A stretch of 64,000 nucleotides of DNA from JANYBT01 sp038211475 (GTDB lineage: Bacteria > Acidobacteriota > Terriglobia > Terriglobales > Acidobacteriaceae). The stretch is taken from the NCBI GenBank assembly GCA_038211475.1, contig JBBQVN010000002.1:27183-91182 (forward strand), written 5' to 3'. Position 1 is the stretch's first letter. Each line of letters begins with the position of its first letter. A model generated the notes under the pieces. It had not been told where the DNA came from, did no database searches, and saw only the letters and a list, made by a program, of their open reading frames with translations. The translations under genes and the position numbers were made by a program. Positions 36,317 through 44,275 of this stretch are shown piece by piece.

Positions 36317-38004
36317 TCACCTGATTTGTGGGGGGGGTAAGGGCTTCGCACGAGGCCGTCCTCTGCCCGCTCCGAGTGCGCGTTGAACTCTCCACCTGGG
36401 CATTGCTAGTCGAGCGGCGATTTCTTTGGACATTTCCTTATGAACAGAGCCTTCCGCCTCAACTTCAGATTTCATCTTGCGCACCAGCCATGGTTCAATC
36501 GTGGCGGTTAAGTACTGGTCACGTGTTAGACCCTTGTCGAACGTGACTAGAAGAAGACCTCTACTCTGCGCAATCTGGTCAGTCAGGGCTTTCACTTGCT
36601 GCCTTAGCCAACCGTGTTCAGAGTGTATCGTCCGCAGAAGATAGAGACTCGTCAGTTCATCATTGCTAAGATAAGCACAACGGGCTCTGTGAAAATTGAC
36701 GATTTGGGATGTGAGCGGCAAATCACTTGCGGACTGCACAGCCTCATCGAGGCACCTGATGGCTCTGCGGATCCTATTCTCCTTATCCACACTGTTTCTC
36801 TCCGCGCAAGCTATCTCTAACTCTGCCTCAAATACCAATATCCTCGCCCACTGCTCAGGCAATGCCTTCCTTCCTTTGTGTATTTGCCCTAGCTGGGCAC
36901 GGGCACCTTGAAGCAGCGTGCGAGCTCGACCCTCGTCGCCCATAAACCAATGAATCCGCGATGAAAGGAGCATTGCCTCGATCGCCAAGCTGGGCAGCTG
37001 GGAGCAGTGCTTCGTCAACCTATCGTGCCACTCCAGGCTCTCGCTGAGGAGTCTTCCCTTTTCCCGACTATTGACCAGTGATAGGTATAAGAATGCCATT
37101 CCAAGCTCGTAGGCGGCAAAAGCTGCATATCGAGAATGCTCCTGTCGATGAGCATTTGCTTGGACTTCTTTATATACTCTGTGGAGTGGTGGGATGACCT
37201 GAGAGTCGAGGTCAGGGTGAGGGCCAAGCTCCTTGCGACGACAAGATGATGACAATATCTCCAAATGCGCCCACAGCAACCGGTTCACAGTTCCGTGCAG
37301 GAGTATGGATGCGGCCTGAAAGTACTTGCGCGCCTGACGGTATTCGCCACGGTGGCTCGCCAGCCAACCATAACCGAAACCTAGATTCTTGCCGAGACAA
37401 GTACCGGCGAACTGAACTTCTGTTTCGGAGATTGATTTATCCGCTTTCATCTCGAGGCGACATTTTGCATATTCGATGCTGCGCGTAAATTCCGGATCTG
37501 CTTTCAGATCTCGCAGTTGTCGGTAGATGTGCCCCTTGAAGTAGTGCAATCTGGACAACGTGCCATTACATTGAAATTGAGGTGTCCGCAGACAATGCTC
37601 GATAAAGCGTTCGCATGCTGATAGGTGTTGCTCCGACGCTTCAAGTTGATTACGGCGATACAGAGAAAATGCAAAATGAAGGCAGCACCAGACCTTCTGT
37701 CTCCATCTCCGCCGCTCGGTAAGATCCGAGGGGGTGTCGGACCGGAAGTTGGCTTCCCAAGTTTCGTGTGAGAAACCGCTAGCTTGAGCTCAGCGAACAA
37801 TGTCTCGCAGGGCTTATTTAGCAGATTATATGCCTCCGAATATAGCCCAAGCTGGTCCAGTATGTCACTCTTGAGACTGAGGTGGTGGAGATATTCAGGG
37901 CTGCCCCTTGGGGGCATTTGCGAAGTGGCGAAGGAGATGACGCTCTTGCTAAGTTGTCCTCGCCGCACAGACTTCAATATCGCGCGTGCGTTTGTGGTAG
38001 CCAT
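36317..38004 (-). pseudogene. TPR-type hypothetical protein with C-terminal HTH-like segment, split by one frameshift
   Basis: ATG 38002-38004 opens MATTNARAILKSVRRGQLSK and runs well to about AELKLAVSH. The protein then continues in another frame as ETWEANFRSDTPSDLTERRR and KVWCCLHFAFSLYRRNQLEA, and joins the long 36317 frame (LSRLHYFKGHIYRQLRDLKA). The break is at about 37735-37790, near a C5 run. Restored, it is ~560 residues of helical repeats (for example YEIGMAFLYL-like and GDEGRARTLLQGARAQLGQI) ending with a possible DNA-binding helix pair (KEMSKEIAARLAMPRWRVQR). Function unknown; a regulatory role is a guess. Confidence 0.65.
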
Positions 38005-38032
38005 CTAACACCCTTTCAGTCAAACGAGCTGG

Positions 38033-38400
38033 TTATCTTTCGGTATGTATGGCGCCAACCCAAGGAGACGGGCAAACGCGCCGTGCCACTACGGCGCGGT
38101 AGGACCCACGCGCGACCATGGTGCTGGATATCGGCAATCGCGCAGAATCGTTCACGCTCAGTCTCGTTCCGCCGTTTTTCCAGCCGGTTGTTGAGTTCGT
38201 CGACCTTATCTTCGACCTGCTTGACGTTGAGAGAAGGGGATTCGCTTCGCGCGAGTGATCGCCGCTCAGTAGGTCGGCCATCCGAAGGTTCTGCCGATGG
38301 ATCAGTTCGTTCAAGCTGATCTCCATGTGAGTCGAAATCGTATCGATCTCTTTGAGGCGTGTCCGTTGAATCTCTTCGAGGAACAGCTCGAATCCAGCAA
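38033..38400 (-). pseudogene. Relic of a DUF3883-type SNF2 helicase (DISARM/defence-island style)
   Basis: Two frames together read LKEIDTISTHMEISLNELIH, RQNLRMADLLSGDHSR, then (other frame) SPSLNVKQVEDKVDELNNRL and ETERERFCAIADIQHHGRAW followed by VLPRR. From memory this pattern (SLNxLIxRQxLRxADL ... LERRRxELExERxCTIxDIxHLGRAWVLPHPER) is the region between helicase C and DUF3883 in large SNF2 proteins found in defence islands. Only ~110 residues remain, with a frameshift near 38235. Inactive. Confidence 0.55.
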
Positions 38401-38722
38401 ACCCAGGCGCCCGCTGAACGGCATTGCCATAGACTTCGGCGTAGTCACGGTCTCGGGTGCGGCAGTTGCATTTGGGAAGGCCGCCGTACTCAGTGCTGCC
38501 GTAGAGATTTCCCGCGGAGTCGCGGATCCAGGAGCCAGGTTCCCACCCGTCGGAAACAACGTCTCCCTCGAAGGAGTACAGAGACTTGAAGTTGGTCTGG
38601 GCTTGCGCAGGATGAGTGATTAGCATACCGATGACCAACACAATGAGTGCGGCCGGTGCGACCCTGGCAGCATTACTCGCTGCTCTCCCCGCTGAATGGT
38701 TAGCTTTCCTGGTACTGGACAT
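38398..38722 (-). pseudogene. N-terminal fragment of an exported repeat (GloVer-type) protein
   Basis: ATG 38720-38722 follows AGGAGG and encodes a signal sequence (VAPAALIVLVIGMLITHPAQ) and one repeat unit (SLYSFEGDVVSDG, then WIRDSAGNLYGSTEYGGLPK). The pattern resembles the Gloeo/Verruco tandem-repeat family. After ~residue 86 the repeat pattern ends and the frame runs into the helicase relic, so the gene is truncated. Confidence 0.55.
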
Positions 38723-38732
38723 TTGCTCCTCC

Positions 38733-38917
38733 TCACAATTTAGTCGGGATTTCCACTTTGTCCCGACAGTCAGCAATTGTGCGCTCCTTCGCCTCGGGAA
38801 ACAAGCTATTGTACTCGTCCAGTAGAGGGGTGACACTTTTCATTCCTTTCGTTGGGATGGATTCCGAATCGGAGCCTGCTATAACTTCTCCCGATCCCTG
38901 TACCTTGATTTGGCGGT
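38733..38917 (-). pseudogene. C-terminal fragment of an unknown gene cut by an IS
   Basis: A protein-like tail (GSGEVIAGSDSESIPTKGMK, then PLLDEYNSLFPEAKERTIAD and RDKVEIPTKL) ends at 38733. It starts directly at the IS end at 38918, so its N-terminus was removed. Family unknown. Confidence 0.4.
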
Positions 38918-39001
38918 TGTCCCTCGTCAAAACCTCCTGCACTCGTAAAATCAATGACTTGGCGGCACCCGATTCGGCTGGCGTTGAGCTACTGTCAAGG
39001 G

Positions 39002-39063
39002 CGGAGCAATAATAGGCCACATCACGCCGCGGCAGCGGGGTGATGTGGCCTATTATTGCTCCG
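39002..39063. repeat. Perfect 24-base inverted repeat (62-base hairpin) inside the IS relic
   Basis: Arms at 39002-39025 and 39040-39063 are exact reverse complements (CGGAGCAATAATAGGCCACA continuing TCAC). The 14-base loop GCCGCGGCAGCGGG can pair further (CCGC/GCGG). It lies exactly where the transposase reading frame stops being recognisable. Confidence 0.9.
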
Positions 39064-39068
39064 GCGCT

Positions 39069-39323
39069 TACAGTGTTGGGTTTGACGATCCTCAGCGCCG
39101 GTTTCCAGTCGAAAAACCGGGACCAGCGCACCAGACTCAGCCGGACAGGGTCGGTCAGCGGGCGCGGTCTGACTTTGCGCTCCTGGTAGAAAGCCAGTTG
39201 TTTCCGCAGGAACAGGTTCTCAGCGGCCAAGGACGCTCGCGACCGAAGCACGGACCTCAGAAACTGGACTAGATCAGAAACGAGAGAGGCAAAAAGCGAA
39301 ACCAGAGATCTCATGCACCACAT
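39069..39323 (-). pseudogene. N-terminal fragment of an IS transposase (rve/integrase-core type)
   Basis: The first ~85 codons (MWCMRSLVSLFASLVSDLVQ, SLAAENLFLRKQLAFYQERK, then FFDWKPALRIVKPNTV) match the start of transposases common in Acidobacteriota that begin with an AENLxLRKQLALYxERKxKPRR helix region. The catalytic DDE domain is missing. Confidence 0.7.
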
Positions 39324-39502
39324 GGCAGCGTGATTCTACTGGAGGGACGGCAAAATAGGAACGAACAACAGCCGGTTTTCACGCCTGGCCGAAAGTCCGC
39401 GCAACTCCCGCATTTTCTGCATTTTACCGCTCGGTGGTGAATTTTTGCGCAGCACAGGTTGTCGCAACAGCTGTATCGTCGTCCCACACCACGAGTGGCG
39501 TG

Positions 39503-40378
39503 CTATTTGCCCTTCGAGCAGTCCGGAGAATCTTTGTCCTTGCAAGGATCAAGTTCGCGGATGATAAGCGCGACAATGATGGCGGTTCCACCAACACACG
39601 CGGCACGCATAATGAAGAAGGCTATTTTGTGATTCCTCTGGGTGCTTTCCACCTGCTTCGTCATCTCAGACTGAATTTCCGCCAGGGATATCGGCCCGCT
39701 CGCGCTCTTTATGAACGTTGATACCTTGCTGGCGATCGCGAACGCCACATCATAGGTCACCTTACGAGTGATAGTCCCCGCAACCCGTTTATTGGAGACG
39801 GCACTCGCCGAATCGCAACTAATCAGGATCACCCGTTGGTTTAGCCTCGCGCTCGCAGGAATGTCATCCAAGAATAAACTGCCGCCATCCAGAGTATGAA
39901 GCATTCCGTGCTCGTTGTGCCCCACAATAATGACAAATGACGCCGTTTTCGCCTGCAATACATCCTTGTACGTTCTCTCGTTGAAGTTACGATCTCCCTG
40001 CTCCTTGCCGAAATTGGCCTTGAGAGTGGATCGAACTCTCTCGATCTCAGTCCGCTGCGCCTCCGTCACGGTCTGTTTGTCCTTGTCCTTGCCATGGAAA
40101 AAGAGTCTTTTGTATTCGTCCAGAGTGACGGGTGCCAGGGCTACAATATCGACCGTATTGGGGAGTTTTTGATTCGCTAAAGCCGTCGCAGCTTTCGGGA
40201 CCTGTGTCCATTCAAAATACTTCTCATAAGCATGCGGCTGCGTGTCAGTGATCGACCCCAGGTGTGCGTTACAGGGCGTCGAAATGTCCCCGTCGTTCTG
40301 ACCGAAAAGCGCATGTTCTGGACCGTTAAAAATAATAATCGACAGAAGAACCGCGCTGAGGTTTCTTAGCATGGCCAT
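39503..40378 (-). CDS. Exported or membrane-anchored caspase/CHAT-like protease
   Basis: 291 residues. There is an N-terminal hydrophobic signal/anchor (LSAVLLSIIIFNG) and a C-terminal transmembrane helix (IAFFIMRAACVGGTAIIVAL) with a charged tail. The middle has the caspase/CHAT layout: strand-loop SFVIIVGHNEHG (His154/His157) followed ~30 residues later by QRVILISCDSASAV (Cys188). The His-Gly and Cys-x-Ser positions fit a Cys-His dyad. Upstream by 12 bases is a two-helix membrane protein gene, so they form an operon. Family assignment rests on these motifs only. A defence or envelope-stress role is inferred. Confidence 0.6.
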   Translation of the reverse strand: MAMLRNLSAVLLSIIIFNGPEHALFGQNDGDISTPCNAHLGSITDTQPHAYEKYFEWTQVPKAATALANQKLPNTVDIVALAPVTLDEYKRLFFHGKDKDKQTVTEAQRTEIERVRSTLKANFGKEQGDRNFNERTYKDVLQAKTASFVIIVGHNEHGMLHTLDGGSLFLDDIPASARLNQRVILISCDSASAVSNKRVAGTITRKVTYDVAFAIASKVSTFIKSASGPISLAEIQSEMTKQVESTQRNHKIAFFIMRAACVGGTAIIVALIIRELDPCKDKDSPDCSKGK

Positions 40379-40390
40379 TACCTCGTTTTC

Positions 40391-40741
40391 TCAGGCTGCC
40401 TTAAAGTAGTTCCGGAGTACTTTCTTCTCGGTATCTTCCTTGACACCCAGATGCGTCTGTGTGGGGATGAACGCGTCGACCGCTTTCTTGAACAACACGG
40501 GGAAGGCCGCGCCGAACAGGAGGTAGGTTCGCGCCGCCTGTTGCTCGGGAGAGAACCAGACATACGAAGCGATGCCCGAAGCAATAACCATCGCAATCAC
40601 GATGATCCAGTAGCGCGCGGAACCAAGTATTGAGCGATACTCTTCGGTATCAAGCTTTGTCTTAGCGTTGTACCAGAACAGCAATTCCTGCAGAATTGCC
40701 CCAAAGGCACCAATGGCAATGTTGTTTGCGGCTGGCGTCAT
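40391..40741 (-). CDS. Small inner-membrane protein paired with the caspase/CHAT-like gene
   Basis: 116 residues with an N-terminal amphipathic/hydrophobic helix (NNIAIGAFGAILQELLFWY), a strong transmembrane helix (YWIIVIAMVIASGIASYVWF) and a third (TYLLFGAAFPVLFKKAVDAF). A basic cytoplasmic-type tail follows. The start is ATG 40741. It precedes the protease gene by 12 bases. It could be the membrane-perturbing partner or substrate of the protease; unproven. Confidence 0.6.
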   Translation of the reverse strand: MTPAANNIAIGAFGAILQELLFWYNAKTKLDTEEYRSILGSARYWIIVIAMVIASGIASYVWFSPEQQAARTYLLFGAAFPVLFKKAVDAFIPTQTHLGVKEDTEKKVLRNYFKAA

Positions 40742-41009
40742 GAATCCCCCACTCGTTTTGTTCCGAGGTCGCCGGAAATCTCACCACATCCTTTCGCTCT
40801 GTGCCTCGTCATCTCGAAGTCGTTGATTTTCAGAAGCGGCGCGATGCGGTCTCACGACTGCCTACAACCACGTCTGCCAAATATCAAGCGACTTGAGATC
40901 GGATAGCCTTGCCTGTACAGTTCTTGCAAGTCTTCTCTTTTAGACCGAGTCGTGTACGGTGGAGCGAACTCGGGAACGCCTGCGTTTTCCTGCAATCTAA
41001 TGTAACATG

Positions 41010-41190
41010 TAGACTTTCTTGGAAATCGGTCAGAGGATGGGCGTGATCGACTCCATTCTGGACGAAAACAAGACGAGGCCAGTTTAAGCAGCGCCACACG
41101 GCCAAGCGGATCTTCCACCGTTTGCACGAGGAGTTACTCGGATCGCTGGGGGCTAGACGATTCGCGAAGGACTACGTGCGTGCGCAACGC
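41010..41190 (+). pseudogene. Fragment of an IS21-family transposase (IstA)
   Basis: Two frames read GQRMGVIDSILDENKTRP and KQRHTAKRIFHRLHEELLGS, then FAKDYVRAQR. This matches the IstA segment IDxWLxxDRxxPRKQRHTAKRIFxRLxxEHGFxGxYxxVxxYVRxxR. A one-base shift at about 41093 separates them. Flanks are lost. Confidence 0.6.
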
Positions 41191-41249
41191 TGCGTAGCCG
41201 GGCTCGTGGTAATAGGAAATGCAACCAGAAAAGAGTCGCTTCAGATGGC

Positions 41250-41323
41250 TGTCCCTCGTCAAAACCTCCTGCACTCGCAAAATTAATGACTTGGCAGCAC
41301 CCGATTTGGCTGGCGTTCAGCTA
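41250..41323 (+). mobile_element. Solo insertion-sequence end (copy C)
   Basis: TGTCCCTCGTCAAAACCTCC to GGCTGGCGTTCAGCTA repeats the left end of copy B with five differences in 73 bases. No transposase is attached. It abuts the last gene of the beta-helix cluster (stop at 41354). Confidence 0.7.
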
Positions 41324-41353
41324 CGAATCATCACGGGAAGAGTACTCTGGCCT

Positions 41354-42736
41354 TCACTTGACCGACTTCCATGTGGGACTGCTGCCGATTGCGCAGGCAT
41401 ACAGTCCGTAAGAGTTTGTTCCGCTTGCGCCTGTGTTCGAATACAAGCTCCCCGCCGTGCAAGTGCCCGAACCGGGTACGGTGCTACCCACCACCCAAGT
41501 CGGCACACTCGCCACGCTGGTCGTGAACCTCGAAAATGGTCCCGCCGCCCCAACGCCATATAGCGGTTGACCAATCACGTACAGACCCACCATCGCGTCC
41601 GTTATGTTGAGTGGGCTACCACTGTCCGACGACCACTGATCAACAATCGTGTTGAGATGACCTTGGGCTCCGGAGGTATTTTCGTTATGAATTCCCATCA
41701 ACACTACATCCGTGACCGTGTACGTCTTCTCGATGGCGACTGTCGCGTTGTACAAACTACCCGAGGTGATGTCTGAGACATTAAACACCACATCGCTCTG
41801 GGCCGCGCCCGCGACTCCAATATGTATACCATACGAAAAGCCATTGATAACGACGTCCTCAATCGTCTCGTTGGAAGAGTCCAGCTCGATTCCATTGTTG
41901 GAGTAAGAGTCCGGCCCCTGGCAGCTTATCCCTCGAAATCCCTTCGTTCCGCCCACATTGAGAATCTTAATGCAGATGGTGCTGCCAGATGATGTACCGG
42001 TCAGATTGAAGGTAATGTCCGAATACGGTCCCGAACCTTTGGCAGACGCGGTCGACACTAGCAAGCCGGTCGAGTGCACGTTTGAGAGGTTCACCCGTCT
42101 AACGTAACTCCCCTCGCCTGAATTCAGGTTACTAATGCCATTGGATCCGTTTGTGGCGTCTACCGACAAATCTTCGATCGAAACTCCGGTGCAGCCTGCA
42201 GCAGGGCAGGCCAGCGTGCCGGTTGCAGTCCCCATCTGGATCATCGCCTGACTACCAAAGCTGGAAGTAGCCGCTACGATCTTTGTTTGGCCTACGCCCT
42301 GCCCAATCAGCTTCGACCCATTCGGAAGTATCCATGGATTGCCGTTGCTAAGCGCAATTGTGCCAGCGGGCAGAAGGATTGTCGCCGGAACATTTTGATA
42401 GGTGTTGCTCCCGTTCCGCCACGGTGTTTCATTGGAGCCGCATGTAAACGAGGTTACCACGCCTCGTGCATCCACCACCACACTGGATGCACTAGTAGCC
42501 CCGGCAGCGAGCGCATTATAGACCTGCACGCAGATGTCATTGCCCGACTGCTTGCTGGCGTCAATCACCGCGTTAGAATAATTGCAACACGCGGGAGCGG
42601 TGGTAGTAAAGACTGCATTGCTCCCCGTCGTCGTCGTCTGAGTCCAGCCCGGCGCGGCTGCCCCAACAAGCCCCACTAGAAAGACCGCTGCCGTCAGGCG
42701 TCCTAAATTTAGCCACCACTCTGTATTTTGCATCAT
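41354..42736 (-). CDS. Secreted right-handed beta-helix protein (paralogue 3)
   Basis: 460 residues with a signal peptide (LTAAVFLVGLVGAAAPGWTQ). A Ser/Thr/Asn/Gly-rich parallel beta-helix follows (VPATILLPAGTIALSNGNPW, then GVSIEDLSVDATNGSNGISN and NNGIELDSSNETIEDVVING). It ends in a conserved tail block (AMVGLYVIGQPLYGVGAAGP, then FSRFTTSVASVPTWVVG). The blocks recur in the two upstream genes, so this is a tandem family. No catalytic residues can be assigned; adhesin or polysaccharide-binding/lyase activity is possible. Confidence 0.8.
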   Translation of the reverse strand: MMQNTEWWLNLGRLTAAVFLVGLVGAAAPGWTQTTTTGSNAVFTTTAPACCNYSNAVIDASKQSGNDICVQVYNALAAGATSASSVVVDARGVVTSFTCGSNETPWRNGSNTYQNVPATILLPAGTIALSNGNPWILPNGSKLIGQGVGQTKIVAATSSFGSQAMIQMGTATGTLACPAAGCTGVSIEDLSVDATNGSNGISNLNSGEGSYVRRVNLSNVHSTGLLVSTASAKGSGPYSDITFNLTGTSSGSTICIKILNVGGTKGFRGISCQGPDSYSNNGIELDSSNETIEDVVINGFSYGIHIGVAGAAQSDVVFNVSDITSGSLYNATVAIEKTYTVTDVVLMGIHNENTSGAQGHLNTIVDQWSSDSGSPLNITDAMVGLYVIGQPLYGVGAAGPFSRFTTSVASVPTWVVGSTVPGSGTCTAGSLYSNTGASGTNSYGLYACAIGSSPTWKSVK

Positions 42737-42792
42737 CGCCTAGCCCTCCGGATTGTCTTCATGAATGGGCGGAACGCCCCCATAGCCGGCGT

Positions 42793-44244
42793 CTAAAATG
42801 TCGTTGTGATCGGCGTCCAGCCGCCGGTTCCCTTGCATCCCCACAGCGTGTTTGTGCAATTGCCTGTCTTGGTGCAGCTATAAAGGCTGCCCTTGGGACA
42901 TGTTACTCCCATCGGGGCCTTCGTGCCGGAATACCAGCTGGGTCCGCTTAGACTGGTCGTAAACAGCGAGTAGCCCGCGGCGGGCGAGCTTGACCCGTAA
43001 AATACCTGCTCCCCTAAAACGTACATCGCTAAATTCAGGTCCGTCATTGACATTGAGGTCAGATCGTCTTGAATCGTCTTGTGGCTGGCGGCTCCCGACA
43101 GCCCCAGCAGCGTAATGTCGCACGCATTCGGGGCCGTCGCTACGCCAACATGGGGACACGTCGAGCTTGAGTTTGTCGTGCCCGATATGTGTATCAGCGC
43201 TCCGCTAGTTACGGATCCCGACACGTTCATTAACAAGTTGTTGCGCGCCGTTGCGTTGGCGCCAATGACGATCCCGTCGTTGAACCCACTGATGATGATG
43301 TCCCGAAACGAATTGTTCGACGAGTCCACGGTAATGGCGGCGATTGAGGGGCTAGCGCTGCTCGAGGTGCACGTCAAGCCCCGGATCCCGCGCGTGCCGC
43401 TAAACGAGCCGGTCATCTTCAGACATTGCGACGTCTGCCCGTTTGTGACCACCGAAATATTGCTGTACGGCCCCGAGTTCGCGGCCGTACCGTGCCCCGA
43501 GGTATCAGGGCCGATCGATAGTGCCACACCATAGATGTTCGTAAATGCAACATCTTCCACGTAACTCAACTCTTCCGCAAAATTGTTCACGATTCCATTC
43601 ACTCCGCTGACCGATGCTCCGTCCACAGTCAAATGCTCAATGGTAATTCCAGTGCAATTCGTAAAAGTATTCATTGTCGTGCAGTAATTACTGTCGTACT
43701 TGCCCATGTCAATCATGTCGCCACTCGCGAGAGAAGCCTGCAAGACAGTTTGGCCCGGGCCTAGCCCGACAAGCTTTGTGCTTTGCCCCAGGTACCAGGT
43801 GCTAATGACCGAGATTGTGCCAGCGGGAAGCAGCACTGTCGCACGGGGTGGCCATAAGCCTGACGTTACACCGTAATTATTGGCGAAAGGGTTGACAGTA
43901 CAAATGTACACGCCGCCTAACTTAGGCACTCCACGCGCGTCCACCACCCCTTGTCTGCTGTAGTTCTGGGCGAGATCGGCAAGCCCCATGCCTATGGCCA
44001 CGCAAACATCACCACTCAAGGGGTTTCCGAATCCGCTCACATCAATAAATGCAGGTGAGCCTACGATGGAGCTATTGGTGGTGCCGCTGTACACCGCGTT
44101 TGCACCGGCACCGGCAGCGGGCCCCGAGTACCCCGGTGGCGCGCCTTGAGCGAGCGCGTGCGAAGCCAGTAGGTTTGCCGCAACGGCTAGGGTCGCCCAA
44201 ATTGCTAGATCTTTCCCGAATCGCAACCAAGGTTTCGTCGTCAT
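42793..44244 (-). CDS. Secreted right-handed beta-helix protein (paralogue 2)
   Basis: The frame is open to 44349, but ATG 44242-44244 with CAGGAGAAACTGAG before it starts MTTKPWLRFGKDLAIWATLA, giving 483 residues with a signal peptide ending ASHALAQ. Family blocks include PRATVLLPAGTISVISTWYL, STKLVGLGPGQTVLQASLAS and ITIEHLTVDGASVSGVNGIV. They end in LAMYVLGEQVFYGSSSPAAG and a Cys-rich tail (CPKGSLYSCTKTGNCTNTLW). It lies 32 bases after paralogue 1. Confidence 0.8.
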   Translation of the reverse strand: MTTKPWLRFGKDLAIWATLAVAANLLASHALAQGAPPGYSGPAAGAGANAVYSGTTNSSIVGSPAFIDVSGFGNPLSGDVCVAIGMGLADLAQNYSRQGVVDARGVPKLGGVYICTVNPFANNYGVTSGLWPPRATVLLPAGTISVISTWYLGQSTKLVGLGPGQTVLQASLASGDMIDMGKYDSNYCTTMNTFTNCTGITIEHLTVDGASVSGVNGIVNNFAEELSYVEDVAFTNIYGVALSIGPDTSGHGTAANSGPYSNISVVTNGQTSQCLKMTGSFSGTRGIRGLTCTSSSASPSIAAITVDSSNNSFRDIIISGFNDGIVIGANATARNNLLMNVSGSVTSGALIHISGTTNSSSTCPHVGVATAPNACDITLLGLSGAASHKTIQDDLTSMSMTDLNLAMYVLGEQVFYGSSSPAAGYSLFTTSLSGPSWYSGTKAPMGVTCPKGSLYSCTKTGNCTNTLWGCKGTGGWTPITTTF

Positions 44245-44275
44245 CTCAGTTTCTCCTGTCAAACTGCGAGGTCTC

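Larger units (their letters stand above)
38918..39348 (-). mobile_element. Internally deleted insertion sequence (copy B)
   Basis: The left end TGTCCCTCGTCAAAACCTCC (38918 on) is nearly identical to copy C over 73 bases (five differences). The right end, read on the minus strand, has CGTCCCTCCAGTAGAATCAC just before the transposase start. The middle retains a transposase N-terminus and a large hairpin. The element is non-autonomous. Confidence 0.6.

Noticed and set aside
40852..41127. 91-codon minus ORF, considered as an antitoxin fragment
   Set aside because: It overlaps an IS21 IstA relic on the plus strand; the resemblance to Phd-type antitoxins was too weak.
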